From Pseudomonas sp. 14P_8.1_Bac3 (GTDB lineage Bacteria > Pseudomonadota > Gammaproteobacteria > Pseudomonadales > Pseudomonadaceae), in the NCBI RefSeq assembly GCF_025466085.1, contig NZ_JANLOD010000004.1:51896-115895 (forward strand): 64,000 bases of DNA. The letters run 5' to 3'. The translations under genes and the position numbers were made by a program. Shown here one piece after another: positions 7,958 through 18,741 of this stretch. The notes beneath the pieces are model-generated. The model was not told the DNA's origin. It saw only the letters and a list, made by a program, of their open reading frames with translations, and made no database searches. How positions within the stretch are numbered: the stretch's first letter is position 1; each line of letters begins with the position of its first letter.

Positions 7958-8845
7958 GTGGCCTACGATTCGATTTTCAAAGCCGATTTGTTTGCCGGTC
8001 AAACCATCATCGTTACCGGCGGCGGCAGCGGCATCGGCCGCTGCACCGCCCATGAACTCGCGGCCCTCGGCGCCCATGTGCTGCTGGTCGGGCGCAAGGC
8101 CGACAAACTGAAAACCGTGGCGGCGGAGATTGCCGAAGATGGCGGCAAGGCCGACTGGCAGACCTGCGACATTCGCGATGAAGAAGCCGTGAAGTACCTG
8201 GTCAGCGAACTGATCCGCCAGCACGGCCCGATTCACGGGCTGGTCAACAACGCTGGCGGGCAATACCCGTCGGCACTGGCCTCAATCAATCAGAAAGGTT
8301 TCGAAACCGTGATGCGCACCAACCTGGTGGGCGGTTTCCTGATGGCCCGGGAAGTGTTCAATCAATCCATGAGCAAGCATGGCGGCGCCATCGTCAACAT
8401 GCTCGCCGACATGTGGGGCGGCATGCCCGGCATGGGCCACTCGGGGGCGGCACGCTCGGGCATGGACAACCTGACCAAGACCGCGGCATTCGAATGGGGT
8501 TACGCCGGCGTGCGGGTCAATGCGGTGGCGCCGGGCTGGATTGCCTCCAGCGGCATGGACACTTACGAAGGCGCGTTCAAAGCGGTGATTCCGACCTTGC
8601 GCGAACACGTGCCGCTGAAGCGCATCGGTACCGAATCGGAAGTCAGCGCGGCGATCGTGTTCCTGCTCAGCCCGGCGGCGGCCTTCGTCAGCGGCAGCAC
8701 TCTGCGCATCGACGGCGCTGCCAGCCTTGGCGGCCGGGCGTGGCCGATCCACAAGGCGACGAACAGCGCGTCGTACAACGGTTTCCATCGCGCCGACTTG
8801 CCAGAAGTACTCAGGCCGGACGTGCTCAACAAGGACAGGGAATAA
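7958..8845 (+). CDS. atuB: Short-chain dehydrogenase of the atu operon (AtuB)
   Basis: A 295-residue SDR with the nucleotide-binding motif TGGGSGIGR near residues 21-29 and NNAGG at ~100. The usual YxxxK is not obvious: the corresponding segment reads HSGAARSGMDNLTKTAAFEW, with Ser/Ala where Tyr would stand. The same replacement is seen in 2,4-dienoyl-CoA reductase-like SDRs. It starts at GTG 7958, 12 bases after atuA. A role in oxidising or reducing a terpenoid alcohol, aldehyde or enoyl-CoA is inferred from the operon. Confidence 0.78.
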   Translation: MAYDSIFKADLFAGQTIIVTGGGSGIGRCTAHELAALGAHVLLVGRKADKLKTVAAEIAEDGGKADWQTCDIRDEEAVKYLVSELIRQHGPIHGLVNNAGGQYPSALASINQKGFETVMRTNLVGGFLMAREVFNQSMSKHGGAIVNMLADMWGGMPGMGHSGAARSGMDNLTKTAAFEWGYAGVRVNAVAPGWIASSGMDTYEGAFKAVIPTLREHVPLKRIGTESEVSAAIVFLLSPAAAFVSGSTLRIDGAASLGGRAWPIHKATNSASYNGFHRADLPEVLRPDVLNKDRE

Positions 8846-8848
8846 ACC

Positions 8849-10465
8849 ATGCCGGTGATCCAGTCGCACATCGACCCGCTCAGTGGGCCGTTCGCCCGCA
8901 ACCGCGCAGCGATGCTGGCCGCCATCGAGCACGTCCGCCAGCTCGAACAAAACCTGCTGAACAAAGCCGCCGAGGCCAAACCGAAGTTCGACAAGCGCGG
9001 GCAGTTGCTGCCCCGTGAACGCCTCAACCTGTTGCTCGACCCCGGCGCGCCGTTTCTCGAACTGGCCAGCCTGGCCGGCTATAAATTGCACGACGACAAG
9101 GACGGCAGCGCGGCGGGCGGCGGCTTGATCGCGGGGATTGGCTACGTGTCCGGCGCGCGCGTCCTGGTGGTCGCCAACAACAGTGCAATCAAGGGCGGGA
9201 CGATTTCCCCCAGCGGCCTGAAAAAGTCCCTGCGCCTGCAACAGATCGCCATGGAAAACAAACTGCCGGTGATCACCCTCGCCGAAAGTGGTGGCGCCAA
9301 CCTCAATTATGCGGCGGAGATTTTCGTCGAAGGCGCGCGCAGTTTTGCCAATCAGGCACGGATGTCGGCGATGGGGTTGCCGCAGATCACCGTGGTCCAC
9401 GGCTCGGCCACGGCGGGCGGTGCGTATCAGCCGGGGTTGTCGGATTACGTGGTGGTGGTGCGCGGCAAGGCCAAGTTGTTTCTCGCCGGCCCGCCATTGC
9501 TCAAGGCCGCCACAGGCGAAGTCGCCACCGATGAAGAACTCGGCGGCGCCGAGATGCACGCGCAAACTGCGGGCACCGCTGAATACCTGGCCGAGAACGA
9601 TGCTGATGGCGTGCGTCAGGTCCGGGAGATTGTCAGTGTGTTGTCGTGGAACGACCAACTGCAGTGGCTGCCCGAACGTCGCTGGGACGCACCGCTTTAC
9701 CCGATCGACGAACTGCTCGGACTGATTCCCGACGATCCGAAAAAGCCCTACGACGTTCGCGAAATCATCGCGCGGATCGCCGACGGTTCCAGCTTCCTCG
9801 AGTTCAAAAGCGAGTTCGATCAACAGACCGTTTGTGGTCACCTGCAGATCGAGGGCCGTGCCTGTGGCTTCATCGGCAACAACGGCCCGATCACGCCCAA
9901 AGGCGCGAGCAAGGCGGCGCAGTTCATTCAGCTGTGTGACCAGAGCCGCACGCCGCTGCTGTTCTTCCACAACACCACCGGCTTCATGGTCGGCACCGAG
10001 TCGGAACAACAAGGCGTGATCAAGCACGGCGCCAAGATGATCCAGGCGGTGGCCAATGCGCGGGTGCCGAAACTGACCATCGTCGTCGGCGGCTCCTATG
10101 GCGCCGGCAACTATGCCATGTGTGGTCGCGGCCTCGACCCGCGCTTCATCTTCGCCTGGCCCAACAGCCGCACGGCGGTGATGGGCGGTGCCCAGGCTGG
10201 CAAGGTGCTGCGCATCGTCACCGAGGCCAAGCAACTGAAGGACGGCCTGGTGCCCGACCCGAAAATGCTCGACATGCTGGAGCAGGTCACCGCGCAAAAA
10301 CTCGACAGCCAGTCCACCGCGCTGTACGGCAGCGCCAGCCTGTGGGACGACGGCCTGATCGACCCACGGGACACCCGGACCCTGCTGGGGTACTTGCTGG
10401 ACATTTGTCATGAGGCGGACATGCGGCCGCTGCAACCCAACAGCTTTGGCGTAGCCCGGTTCTGA
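8849..10465 (+). CDS. atuC: Geranyl-CoA carboxylase beta (carboxyltransferase) subunit
   Basis: A 538-residue carboxyltransferase of the MCC/GCC beta type. The N-terminal half has RGQLLPRERLNLLLDPG and acyl-CoA-binding glycine motifs (GGANLNYAAEIF, SATAGGAYQPG). The C-terminal half has FFHNTTGFMVG and the biotin-binding GGSYGAGNYAM. With AtuF it would carboxylate cis-geranyl-CoA to isohexenylglutaconyl-CoA. Methylcrotonyl-CoA carboxylase (LiuB) is the close alternative; adjacency to atuA and the absence of liu genes favour AtuC. It starts three bases after the atuB stop. Confidence 0.85.
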   Translation: MPVIQSHIDPLSGPFARNRAAMLAAIEHVRQLEQNLLNKAAEAKPKFDKRGQLLPRERLNLLLDPGAPFLELASLAGYKLHDDKDGSAAGGGLIAGIGYVSGARVLVVANNSAIKGGTISPSGLKKSLRLQQIAMENKLPVITLAESGGANLNYAAEIFVEGARSFANQARMSAMGLPQITVVHGSATAGGAYQPGLSDYVVVVRGKAKLFLAGPPLLKAATGEVATDEELGGAEMHAQTAGTAEYLAENDADGVRQVREIVSVLSWNDQLQWLPERRWDAPLYPIDELLGLIPDDPKKPYDVREIIARIADGSSFLEFKSEFDQQTVCGHLQIEGRACGFIGNNGPITPKGASKAAQFIQLCDQSRTPLLFFHNTTGFMVGTESEQQGVIKHGAKMIQAVANARVPKLTIVVGGSYGAGNYAMCGRGLDPRFIFAWPNSRTAVMGGAQAGKVLRIVTEAKQLKDGLVPDPKMLDMLEQVTAQKLDSQSTALYGSASLWDDGLIDPRDTRTLLGYLLDICHEADMRPLQPNSFGVARF

Positions 10466-10489
10466 ACCGGCTCCAGGAGAACAATAAAA

Positions 10490-11647
10490 ATGATCTTCAC
10501 CCAGGAACACGAAGCACTGCGCCGCACCGTCCGCCAATTCGTCGATCACCAGATCAACCCGCACGTCGATGAATGGGAAAAGGCCGAGCGTTTCCCCATC
10601 CATGAAATCTTTCGCAAGGCCGGCGACCTCGGTTTGCTGGGGATTTCCAAACCGGAAAAATTCGGCGGCATGGGGCTCGACTACAGCTATTCGATCGTCG
10701 CCGCCGAAGAGTTCGGCACCATCCATTGCGGCGGGATCCCGATGTCCATCGGCGTGCAGACCGACATGTGCACCCCGGCGCTGGCGCGCTTCGGCTCCGA
10801 TGAATTGCGCGAAGAATTCCTGCGCCCGGCGATCACCGGCGAGCAGGTCGGTTGCATCGGCGTGTCCGAAGTCGGCGCCGGTTCCGACGTCGCCGGTCTG
10901 AAGACCACGGCGCGCAAGGATGGCGACGACTACGTGATCAACGGTAGCAAGATGTGGATCACCAACTCGCCGAGCGCCGATTTCATCTGCCTGCTGGCCA
11001 ATACTTCGGACGACAAACCGCACATCAACAAGTCGCTGATCATGGTGCCGATGAGCACGCCGGGCATCACCCTCAGTTCGCACCTGGACAAGCTCGGCAT
11101 GCGCAGCTCGGAAACTGCCCAGGTGTTTTTCGACAATGTGCGCGTACCGCAGCGCAACCGCATCGGCCACGAAGGCGCGGGGTTCATGATGCAGATGCTG
11201 CAGTTCCAGGAGGAACGGCTGTTCGGCGCGGCGAACATGATCAAGGGTCTGGAGTATTGCGTCGACAGCACCATCGAGTATTGCAAGGAGCGCAAGACCT
11301 TCGGCAATGCGCTGATCGACAACCAGGTCATCCACTTCCGCCTCGCCGAGTTGCAAACCGAAATCGAATGCCTGCGGGCGCTGGTCTATCAGGCCACCGA
11401 GCAATACATCAAGGGTCAGGACGTCACGCGCCTGGCATCGATGGCCAAGCTCAAGGCCGGGCGACTGGGCCGCGAGGTCAGCGACAGCTGCCTGCAATAT
11501 TGGGGCGGCATGGGCTTCATGTGGGACAACCCGGTGGCCCGTGCCTACCGCGATGTGCGGCTGGTCTCGATCGGCGGCGGTGCCGATGAAATCATGCTGG
11601 GGATCATCTGCAAACTCATGGGCATCCTGCCAGGGAAAAAGCAATGA
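10490..11647 (+). CDS. atuD: Acyl-CoA dehydrogenase, citronellyl-CoA dehydrogenase type
   Basis: A 385-residue FAD acyl-CoA dehydrogenase with the usual order: N-terminal helices, then CIGVSEVGAGSDVAGLKTTA and KMWITNSPSADF, then a C-terminal helical domain with QYWGGMGFMWDNPVARAYRD. In the atu pathway AtuD oxidises citronellyl-CoA to geranyl-CoA. A GGAGA ribosome site (around 10476) precedes ATG 10490. The stop overlaps the next start by four bases (ATGA), which suggests translational coupling. Confidence 0.85.
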   Translation: MIFTQEHEALRRTVRQFVDHQINPHVDEWEKAERFPIHEIFRKAGDLGLLGISKPEKFGGMGLDYSYSIVAAEEFGTIHCGGIPMSIGVQTDMCTPALARFGSDELREEFLRPAITGEQVGCIGVSEVGAGSDVAGLKTTARKDGDDYVINGSKMWITNSPSADFICLLANTSDDKPHINKSLIMVPMSTPGITLSSHLDKLGMRSSETAQVFFDNVRVPQRNRIGHEGAGFMMQMLQFQEERLFGAANMIKGLEYCVDSTIEYCKERKTFGNALIDNQVIHFRLAELQTEIECLRALVYQATEQYIKGQDVTRLASMAKLKAGRLGREVSDSCLQYWGGMGFMWDNPVARAYRDVRLVSIGGGADEIMLGIICKLMGILPGKKQ

Positions 11648-12441
11648 GCAGCCTGCCGCTGTGCCAGACGCTGTTGCTCGAACCCCATAACGGCGTGCTG
11701 CACGTCACCCTCAACCGCCCGGAAAGCCGCAATGCCATGAGCTTGCACATGGTCGCCGAGTTGCGTTCGGTGCTGGCGGCGGTGCGCGACGATCGGGGGA
11801 TTCGGGCCCTGGTCATTGGCGGTGCCGGCGGGCATTTCTGCGCCGGTGGCGACATCAAGGACATGGCCAGCGCCCGCGCTCAGGGAGCGGACGCCTATCG
11901 CGACTTGAACCGGGCCTTCGGCGCACTCCTGCAAGACGTGCAACACGCACCCCAAGTGGTGATCACCGTGCTGCAAGGCGCGGTGCTCGGTGGAGGCTTG
12001 GGCCTGGCGTGTGTCAGCGATGTCGCCCTGGCGGATCATCAAGCGCAATTCGGCCTGCCGGAAACCAGCCTCGGCGTGTTGCCCGCGCAGATCGCCCCCT
12101 TCGTGGTCCAGTGCATCGGTCTGACCCTCGCACGACGACTGGCCCTGACGGCGGCCCGGTTCGATGGCACCCAGGCGCGGCGCATGGGCCTGGTGCATTT
12201 TGTCGAGCATGACGCGCAAGCGCTGGCCGAGCGTCTCGATGAAATCCTCGCGCATGTGCTGTGCTGCGCGCCGGAGGCAAATGCACGGACCAAACAGCTG
12301 TTGCTGAAAAGCGCCGGGCAGGTGTCGGATGCGTCGCTGGATGAGGCCGCACAGTGGTTTGGCGAAGCGGTGACCGGGGCGGAAGGGATTGAGGGGACGA
12401 TGGCTTTTGTGCAGAAACGCAAACCGGGATGGGCGCCTTGA
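11644..12441 (+). CDS. atuE: Enoyl-CoA hydratase/isomerase family, isohexenylglutaconyl-CoA hydratase type
   Basis: A 265-residue crotonase-fold protein. The oxyanion-hole segments are visible: RNAMSLHMVAEL, then GGHFCAGGDIKDM near residues 60-73 and GAVLGGGLGLACVSD near 115-130. Position between atuD and atuF and the ATGA overlap with atuD support the step that hydrates isohexenylglutaconyl-CoA. Methylglutaconyl-CoA hydratase (LiuC) is the paralogue to exclude. Confidence 0.82.
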   Translation: MSSLPLCQTLLLEPHNGVLHVTLNRPESRNAMSLHMVAELRSVLAAVRDDRGIRALVIGGAGGHFCAGGDIKDMASARAQGADAYRDLNRAFGALLQDVQHAPQVVITVLQGAVLGGGLGLACVSDVALADHQAQFGLPETSLGVLPAQIAPFVVQCIGLTLARRLALTAARFDGTQARRMGLVHFVEHDAQALAERLDEILAHVLCCAPEANARTKQLLLKSAGQVSDASLDEAAQWFGEAVTGAEGIEGTMAFVQKRKPGWAP

Positions 12442-12445
12442 AAAC

Positions 12446-12510
12446 ATCGCCAGCAAGCCGGCTCCTACCGGGAATACATTCCAATGGTGGGGCGGGCTTG
12501 CTCACGAAGA
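12446..12510. repeat. Degenerate REP pair between atuE and atuF
   Basis: ATCGCCAGCAAGCCGGCTCCTACC is followed by the poorly conserved inverted half GGGGCGGGCTTGCTCACGA. It may split the operon transcript, but no terminator T-run follows. Confidence 0.55.
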
Positions 12511-12549
12511 GGCCCTCACATTTACTGCAAAAACCTGGGGAACCCCGCC

Positions 12550-14511
<1,962 letters not shown>

Positions 14512-14540
14512 CCCGCTAGGCGGATCCGCCGGGTTTGGCT
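14512..14540 (+). terminator. GC-rich hairpin after atuF
   Basis: The perfect palindrome GGCGGATCCGCC is flanked by AACCCG and CGGGTTT. The T-run is short, so this is a weak terminator call. Confidence 0.4.
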
Positions 14541-14582
14541 ACGCTCAAGCCCTATCAGGACGCGGATATCAGGAACCCTGCA

Positions 14583-15125
14583 ATGCCTCACTGGCTGGTC
14601 ATTGATCTGGAAGCCACCACTGATGAAGGCGGCTGGCCGGTCACGGAAATGGAAATCATCGAAATCGGCGCGACGCTGGTGGACCGCCAGGGTCGTGAGC
14701 TGGATCACTTTCAGCGCTTCGTGCGGCCGTTGCGTCGGCCTCTGCTCACGCCGTTTTGCCGGGAACTGACCCACATCACCCAAGCCAATATCGACACAGC
14801 GCTGCCATTGACCGAGGTCTGGCCGGCCTTCGAACGCTGGCTCGGGCAACATCACTCACGCCTTGAAGGCTGGGCCAGTTGGGGCGATTACGATCGCCAA
14901 CAACTGCTTCAGGAATGGCAGCACCTGCAACTCGACAGCGAACTGAGCCGCGTACCGCACATGAACCTCAAGCAGCGCTTTGCCAAGGCCCGCAGGCTGG
15001 AACGCCCGCTGGGGCTAAATGGTGCGCTGCAACTGGCGGGCATGCAGTTCAGTGGCCAGCAGCACCGGGCGCTGGAGGATGCGCGTAATACAGCACGCCT
15101 GTTACCGCTGGTTCTGCCGTTCTAG
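14583..15125 (+). CDS. DEDDh 3'-5' exonuclease domain protein
   Basis: A 180-residue single-domain exonuclease of the DnaQ/ERI-1-like group. Exo I is VIDLEATT (Asp8, Glu10), Exo II lies around WGDYD, and Exo III is HRALEDARNT near residues 161-170. The acidic and His ligands for two metals are present. It could trim RNA or single-stranded DNA; the substrate is not evident. ATG 14583 gives a start directly before the first strand. Confidence 0.75.
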   Translation: MPHWLVIDLEATTDEGGWPVTEMEIIEIGATLVDRQGRELDHFQRFVRPLRRPLLTPFCRELTHITQANIDTALPLTEVWPAFERWLGQHHSRLEGWASWGDYDRQQLLQEWQHLQLDSELSRVPHMNLKQRFAKARRLERPLGLNGALQLAGMQFSGQQHRALEDARNTARLLPLVLPF

Positions 15126-15194
15126 AGAGATGACGCCGCCGAGGGCCTTGTGCATACTGGCCGGCCCTTTTTAGTCCTTTTCGAGGAATCGCCC

Positions 15195-15479
15195 ATGTTT
15201 AAAGTCAACGAGTACTTCGACGGCACCGTCAAGTCGATCGCCTTTGGCACCGCTGAAGGTCCGGCGACCATCGGCGTCATGGCTCCGGGCGAATACGAAT
15301 TCGGTACCAGCCAGCGTGAAATCATGCACGTGGTGACCGGCGCCCTGACCGTCAAACTGCCTGACAGCACCGACTGGGAAACCTTCGAAGCCGGCAGCCA
15401 GTTCAACGTACCTGCCAACAGCAAGTTCCAGCTGAAAGTGGCCGTCGACACCGCGTACCTGTGCGAATACCGCGGCTGA
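15195..15479 (+). CDS. ppnP: Pyrimidine/purine nucleoside phosphorylase PpnP (YaiE family)
   Basis: A 94-residue cupin-fold protein covering the whole DUF1255 family, with [20 protein letters not shown], the HVVTGAL loop and a C-terminal YLCEYRG. The E. coli homologue performs broad nucleoside phosphorolysis. GAGGAA precedes ATG 15195. A bidirectional terminator follows. Confidence 0.85.
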   Translation: MFKVNEYFDGTVKSIAFGTAEGPATIGVMAPGEYEFGTSQREIMHVVTGALTVKLPDSTDWETFEAGSQFNVPANSKFQLKVAVDTAYLCEYRG

Positions 15480-15506
15480 CACCGCGGGTTTTCATCGCCT
15501 AAAAAA

Positions 15507-15537
15507 ATGCCCGTGTCCTTGGACACGGGCATTTTTC
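15507..15537. terminator. Bidirectional rho-independent terminator
   Basis: A perfect 12-base stem ATGCCCGTGTCC / GGACACGGGCAT has a TT loop, an A-run on the left and a T-run on the right. It serves convergent ppnP and the MOSC gene. Confidence 0.92.
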
Positions 15538-15549
15538 ATACTGGGGCGT

Positions 15550-16356
15550 TTACTCCAGCACGGTGACCGGCATGCCGACTTCGAGTCGGCCATTACCGTC
15601 ATTGACCAGGTTCTGGCCGAACATCGCACCGTCTTCCCGAGCCCGGTATTTCTGCAGGGTTGCGAGGGGTTCACGGTCTTCGCTGCGCAGCCCGGTCTGC
15701 GGGTCGATTGTGGTCAGGATGCAGCGCGAACAGGGCTTGACCACGCGGAACTCGACGTCGCCGATGCGGATACGCTTCCAGCCATCTTCGGCGTACGCCT
15801 CGCTGCCCTCGATGACCAAATTCGGTCGAAAGCGCAGCATTTCCAGCGAACGGCCAACCTTGTGCGACAAATCCTCCAGAGACGCCTGACCAATCAGCAA
15901 CAGCGGAAAACCATCAGCGAAGGCCACCTTGTCATCGTCCTTGCCGTAGCCGGCCTGGGTAGTGCGCGCACGGTCCAGTGGGATGTGCACCAGTCGCGTC
16001 GGCTTGCCGATGAATTCGCTGACCCAGGCACCGGCCTCATCGCCGGCATCGGGCACACGCAGACTGTCGCTGAAAATGGTGACGCCGCGCAGGTCAGCGC
16101 TGCTGGCGGGCATGGCAACCTCGATTGCCGACTGCCCCGGACCACTGAGGGTCAAGCCGCCGCGGGCATTCCACAACGCCGACAATTGACTCATCTTGCC
16201 CACGACGCGCTGAGTCAGGAAGCGCCCGCTGGCCTCGTCCACCAGCATCCAGCGTCGATCGCCGTCCAGACCCAGCTTGTCGAGGCTGATCTGTTGCAAA
16301 GGCTCGGCCTTGCAGGATTTCAACGGAAAACGATAAAGCGCGCTCAGACGCAGCAT
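15550..16356 (-). CDS. MOSC-domain protein (YcbX-like, without ferredoxin domain)
   Basis: A 268-residue protein. The N-terminal MOSC_N beta-barrel begins MLRLSALYRFPLKSC, with GDRRWMLVDEASGRFLTQR. The MOSC domain carries the molybdenum-cofactor-binding cysteine in VVKPCSRCILTTIDPQTG. E. coli YcbX has an extra C-terminal 2Fe-2S domain that is missing here, so electrons for N-hydroxylated base or nitrogen reduction must come from a separate partner. AGGGAG precedes ATG 16356. Confidence 0.78.
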   Translation of the reverse strand: MLRLSALYRFPLKSCKAEPLQQISLDKLGLDGDRRWMLVDEASGRFLTQRVVGKMSQLSALWNARGGLTLSGPGQSAIEVAMPASSADLRGVTIFSDSLRVPDAGDEAGAWVSEFIGKPTRLVHIPLDRARTTQAGYGKDDDKVAFADGFPLLLIGQASLEDLSHKVGRSLEMLRFRPNLVIEGSEAYAEDGWKRIRIGDVEFRVVKPCSRCILTTIDPQTGLRSEDREPLATLQKYRAREDGAMFGQNLVNDGNGRLEVGMPVTVLE

Positions 16357-16442
16357 GGACAGCTCCCTGGTGGGTAAAAATGCCACCCTATACGAGCTTG
16401 ATCGCTGAATCAAAGACTGAAAAACGCTCCATGTGCACTTTT

Positions 16443-16530
16443 GCGGGAGCGGGCTCGCTGGCGAAGGCGGTGCAACAGTCGACATCAATGTTGAATGTTA
16501 ATCAGCCTTCGCGAGCAAGCCCGCTGCCAC
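16443..16530. repeat. REPIN
   Basis: Inverted arms GCGGGAGCGGGCTCGCTGGC and GCGAGCAAGCCCGCTGCCAC frame a ~36-base loop containing TGTTGAAT. Similar loop sequence recurs, inverted, in the REPINs at 51303 and 55563. Confidence 0.85.
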
Positions 16531-16548
16531 AAGCAAATTGTGGTGTTA

Positions 16549-17484
16549 TCAGGCCGGCACTGCGTCGAGCATCAGGCGCTGGCGCACCACTTCGACCAGT
16601 TTGTCCGGCTGGAATTTGGAGAGGAAGTTGTCGCAGCCGACCTTCTTGACCATCGAGTCGTTAAAGCTGCCGGACAGCGACGTATGCAACACCACATAGA
16701 GACCCCGCAGACGCGGATCGTTACGAATCTCGGTGGTCAGGCGATAGCCGTCCATTTCCGGCATTTCTGCGTCGGTGAAGACCATCAGCAGTTTGTCGGT
16801 CATGTTGACGCCGGTGTCGGCCCAGCTCTTGAGCATGTTCAGCGCTTTCAGGCCGTCGCTGGCGATGTGCATTTTCACCCCCAACTGGCCGAGGGTGTCG
16901 CGCAGTTGCGACAGTGCCACGTTGGAGTCATCCACCAGCAGCACTTCGCGGCCACGGGCGCGTTCCAGCACCGGATCGTCGAGCTTTTCGCGAGAGACCT
17001 TGGCGCTGTACGGGACGATTTCAGCCAGGACTTTTTCGACGTCGATGATTTCCACCAGTTGATCGTCGACTTTGCTGATCGCGGTCAGGTAATGCTGGCG
17101 GCCGGCACTGGTCGGCGGCGGCAGGATGGCTTCCCAGTTCATGTTGACGATACGGTCCACGCCACCGACCAGGAACGCCTGCACCGAGCGGTTGTATTCA
17201 GTGACGATGATCGTACTAGTCGGGCTGGGCACCAGCGGGCGCATGCCAATCGCCTGGGACAGGTCAATCACCGGCAACGTCTGGCCACGCAGGTTGACCA
17301 CGCCGCAGACAAACGGGTGGCGCTGGGGCATCAGGGTCAGCTTCGGCAGTTGCAACACTTCCTGCACTTTGAATACGTTAATCGCGAACAATTGCCGCCC
17401 TGCGAGCCGAAACATGAGAATTTCCAGGCGATTCTCACCCACCAGTTGCGTGCGTTGGTCTACCGTGTCGAGAATGCCGGCCAT
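16549..17484 (-). CDS. cheV: Chemotaxis coupling protein CheV (CheW plus receiver)
   Basis: A 311-residue protein. A CheW-like domain spans residues ~25-165 (MFRLAGRQLFAINVFKVQEV, then CGVVNLRGQTLPVID). A receiver domain spans ~185-305, with the phosphoacceptor Asp in VFTDAEMPEMDGYRL near residue 236. It couples chemoreceptors to CheA and adapts by phosphorylation. ATG 17484 has AGGAGT upstream. No other chemotaxis genes are adjacent; the divergent gene at 17948 encodes a degenerate Hpt-like protein. Confidence 0.9.
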   Translation of the reverse strand: MAGILDTVDQRTQLVGENRLEILMFRLAGRQLFAINVFKVQEVLQLPKLTLMPQRHPFVCGVVNLRGQTLPVIDLSQAIGMRPLVPSPTSTIIVTEYNRSVQAFLVGGVDRIVNMNWEAILPPPTSAGRQHYLTAISKVDDQLVEIIDVEKVLAEIVPYSAKVSREKLDDPVLERARGREVLLVDDSNVALSQLRDTLGQLGVKMHIASDGLKALNMLKSWADTGVNMTDKLLMVFTDAEMPEMDGYRLTTEIRNDPRLRGLYVVLHTSLSGSFNDSMVKKVGCDNFLSKFQPDKLVEVVRQRLMLDAVPA

Positions 17485-17947
17485 CAATGACTCCTGGGCT
17501 TGGTTCTGATGAAATTCACTAAAAGGAGTTATCGGCTGTTCTTGCCGGAGCTTGACCCCCGCACAAAATGCCACGCTCAGGCATTGATGTCACATTAACA
17601 TCATGTTTTACTGGCCACTCGATTCATCTGCTTCAATCTCTGCTGCGCGACCACGGTTTGCGCGTTAAGTTCCTGTGCGTAAGGGATTCCCCTAGCAACA
17701 ATCAGGACCAACCTGATATTCGCAATATCCAATAGCCATTAATGTGACGCCATTCTCATTGCATGAATGGAGTCAGGCTTTTGTGTGCGATCGCAGGTCA
17801 GTGGCCATCCACCCTCACGAACTCCCCAGCCTGCCTCCGCGCCAGCCGGAGTGCGATCTCACCTTGGCACGGCAACGCCGGGACTCCGATCGTCCTCACG
17901 GGCACACACGACATTCCCTCATTCGACATGACGTTGTGGAGATAAAC
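17485..17947. other. Intergenic region between divergent cheV and the Hpt-like gene
   Basis: The region is 463 bases and holds no convincing gene. It contains GTCACATTAA at 17589-17598 and its exact inverse TTAATGTGAC at 17739-17748. These are candidate regulator sites for the divergent promoters. Confidence 0.4.
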
Positions 17948-18427
17948 ATGCCTAGCGACCGTAAAGAGTGGGCCCAGCGGCTCCCGGAGTTTCTCGTCGA
18001 GGCTGAAACACTCCTGGCCAAATCCGAGGAATGCCTGAGTCATTTGCAGCTGATCAGCAATGACAAGGATGCCATCGACTGCATGATGAGCACCCTGCTC
18101 AGGCTCGCCAGCAAGGCGGACGCCTTGGCGTTGGTGGCCGTTTCGGAGTTTTCACTGCATATCCATGGCCTGCTGAATCATGCTCAGCAGCATGTGGACC
18201 TGCATGAGCAGGCGCTCAACGCATTGAAAGATTGCTTCACCCTGATGGCGTGGCAGCTCGAGCTGATCGATCAGACCACCGGCCAACTCGGCCTGGATGA
18301 CAGCGAACAGACCTCCCTGATCGAAGCCTTTGCGTTTCAGGTCGGACAAAGCCAGTTTCATCCACCGGCTAATTCAAAACCGTTCAGGCTCGTTTCTTAC
18401 TCTAGAGCTTCAGAGCGCCAGGCATAA
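17948..18427 (+). CDS. Hypothetical all-helical protein, degenerate Hpt-like
   Basis: A 159-residue protein, predicted to be helical almost throughout (from EFLVEAETLLAKSEECLSHL onward). Residues ~50-75 (STLLRLASKADALALVAV) resemble the helix of histidine phosphotransfer domains in spacing and hydrophobic pattern. The phospho-accepting His-x-x-Lys-Gly is missing. Other His residues in HIHGLLNHAQQH lie in the wrong place. GGAG lies eight bases before ATG 17948. It could be a decoy or docking partner for a kinase, or the resemblance may be only general helical composition. The function is not recognised. Confidence 0.55.
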   Translation: MPSDRKEWAQRLPEFLVEAETLLAKSEECLSHLQLISNDKDAIDCMMSTLLRLASKADALALVAVSEFSLHIHGLLNHAQQHVDLHEQALNALKDCFTLMAWQLELIDQTTGQLGLDDSEQTSLIEAFAFQVGQSQFHPPANSKPFRLVSYSRASERQA

Positions 18428-18741
18428 TTCAACTTTGCGGTGTTCGTAGTCTTATTGTCATGACGCCACTGTCGATTTGAGCGCGCTCATGTCGCAATTG
18501 GATACTTCATACCTGTCAACGACAGTTCGCTATACCCTTCTTCGGGCATACTTTTTTCCATTGTGGAACTAACGTCCAGCCCCCTGAATTCCTGCCTGTA
18601 CAGGTCTATATACCGAACGCGACCAACGGTATCTTAAGTGCTATTATGGCGACCATTAGTTGACGTCAATTAATGGCAGTGTGAATCAGACACGGACCCT
18701 TCGGGTCTGCCCGCAGCGAACATCCATTGGCTCCATCCGCT
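18428..18741. other. Leader region of the NarL-type two-component operon
   Basis: The region is 314 bases with no gene. It holds a 24-base near-perfect palindrome at 18653-18676 (listed separately) and a GACCC-TTC-GGGTC hairpin at about 18697-18709, shortly before the kinase start. Confidence 0.45.
18653..18676. promoter_or_regulatory. 24-base palindrome, candidate operator of the kinase/regulator operon
   Basis: The arms CCATTAGTTGAC and GTCAATTAATGG pair at 11 of 12 positions around the core TTGACGTCAA. It lies 66 bases upstream of the kinase ATG and is a good candidate for a dimeric regulator site. Identity of the regulator is inference. Confidence 0.5.

Noticed and set aside
7958..8845. 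atuB as an inactive SDR because the Tyr of YxxxK is missing
   Set aside because: 2,4-dienoyl-CoA reductase-like SDRs also replace this Tyr and are active, so inactivity cannot be claimed.
8282..11644. An open frame of 1120 codons on the minus strand opposite atuB, atuC and atuD
   Set aside because: It is a mirror of high-GC codon bias in three well-identified genes. The translation is rich in His, Gln, Asp and Arg repeats without any domain, and it spans gene boundaries of the atu operon.
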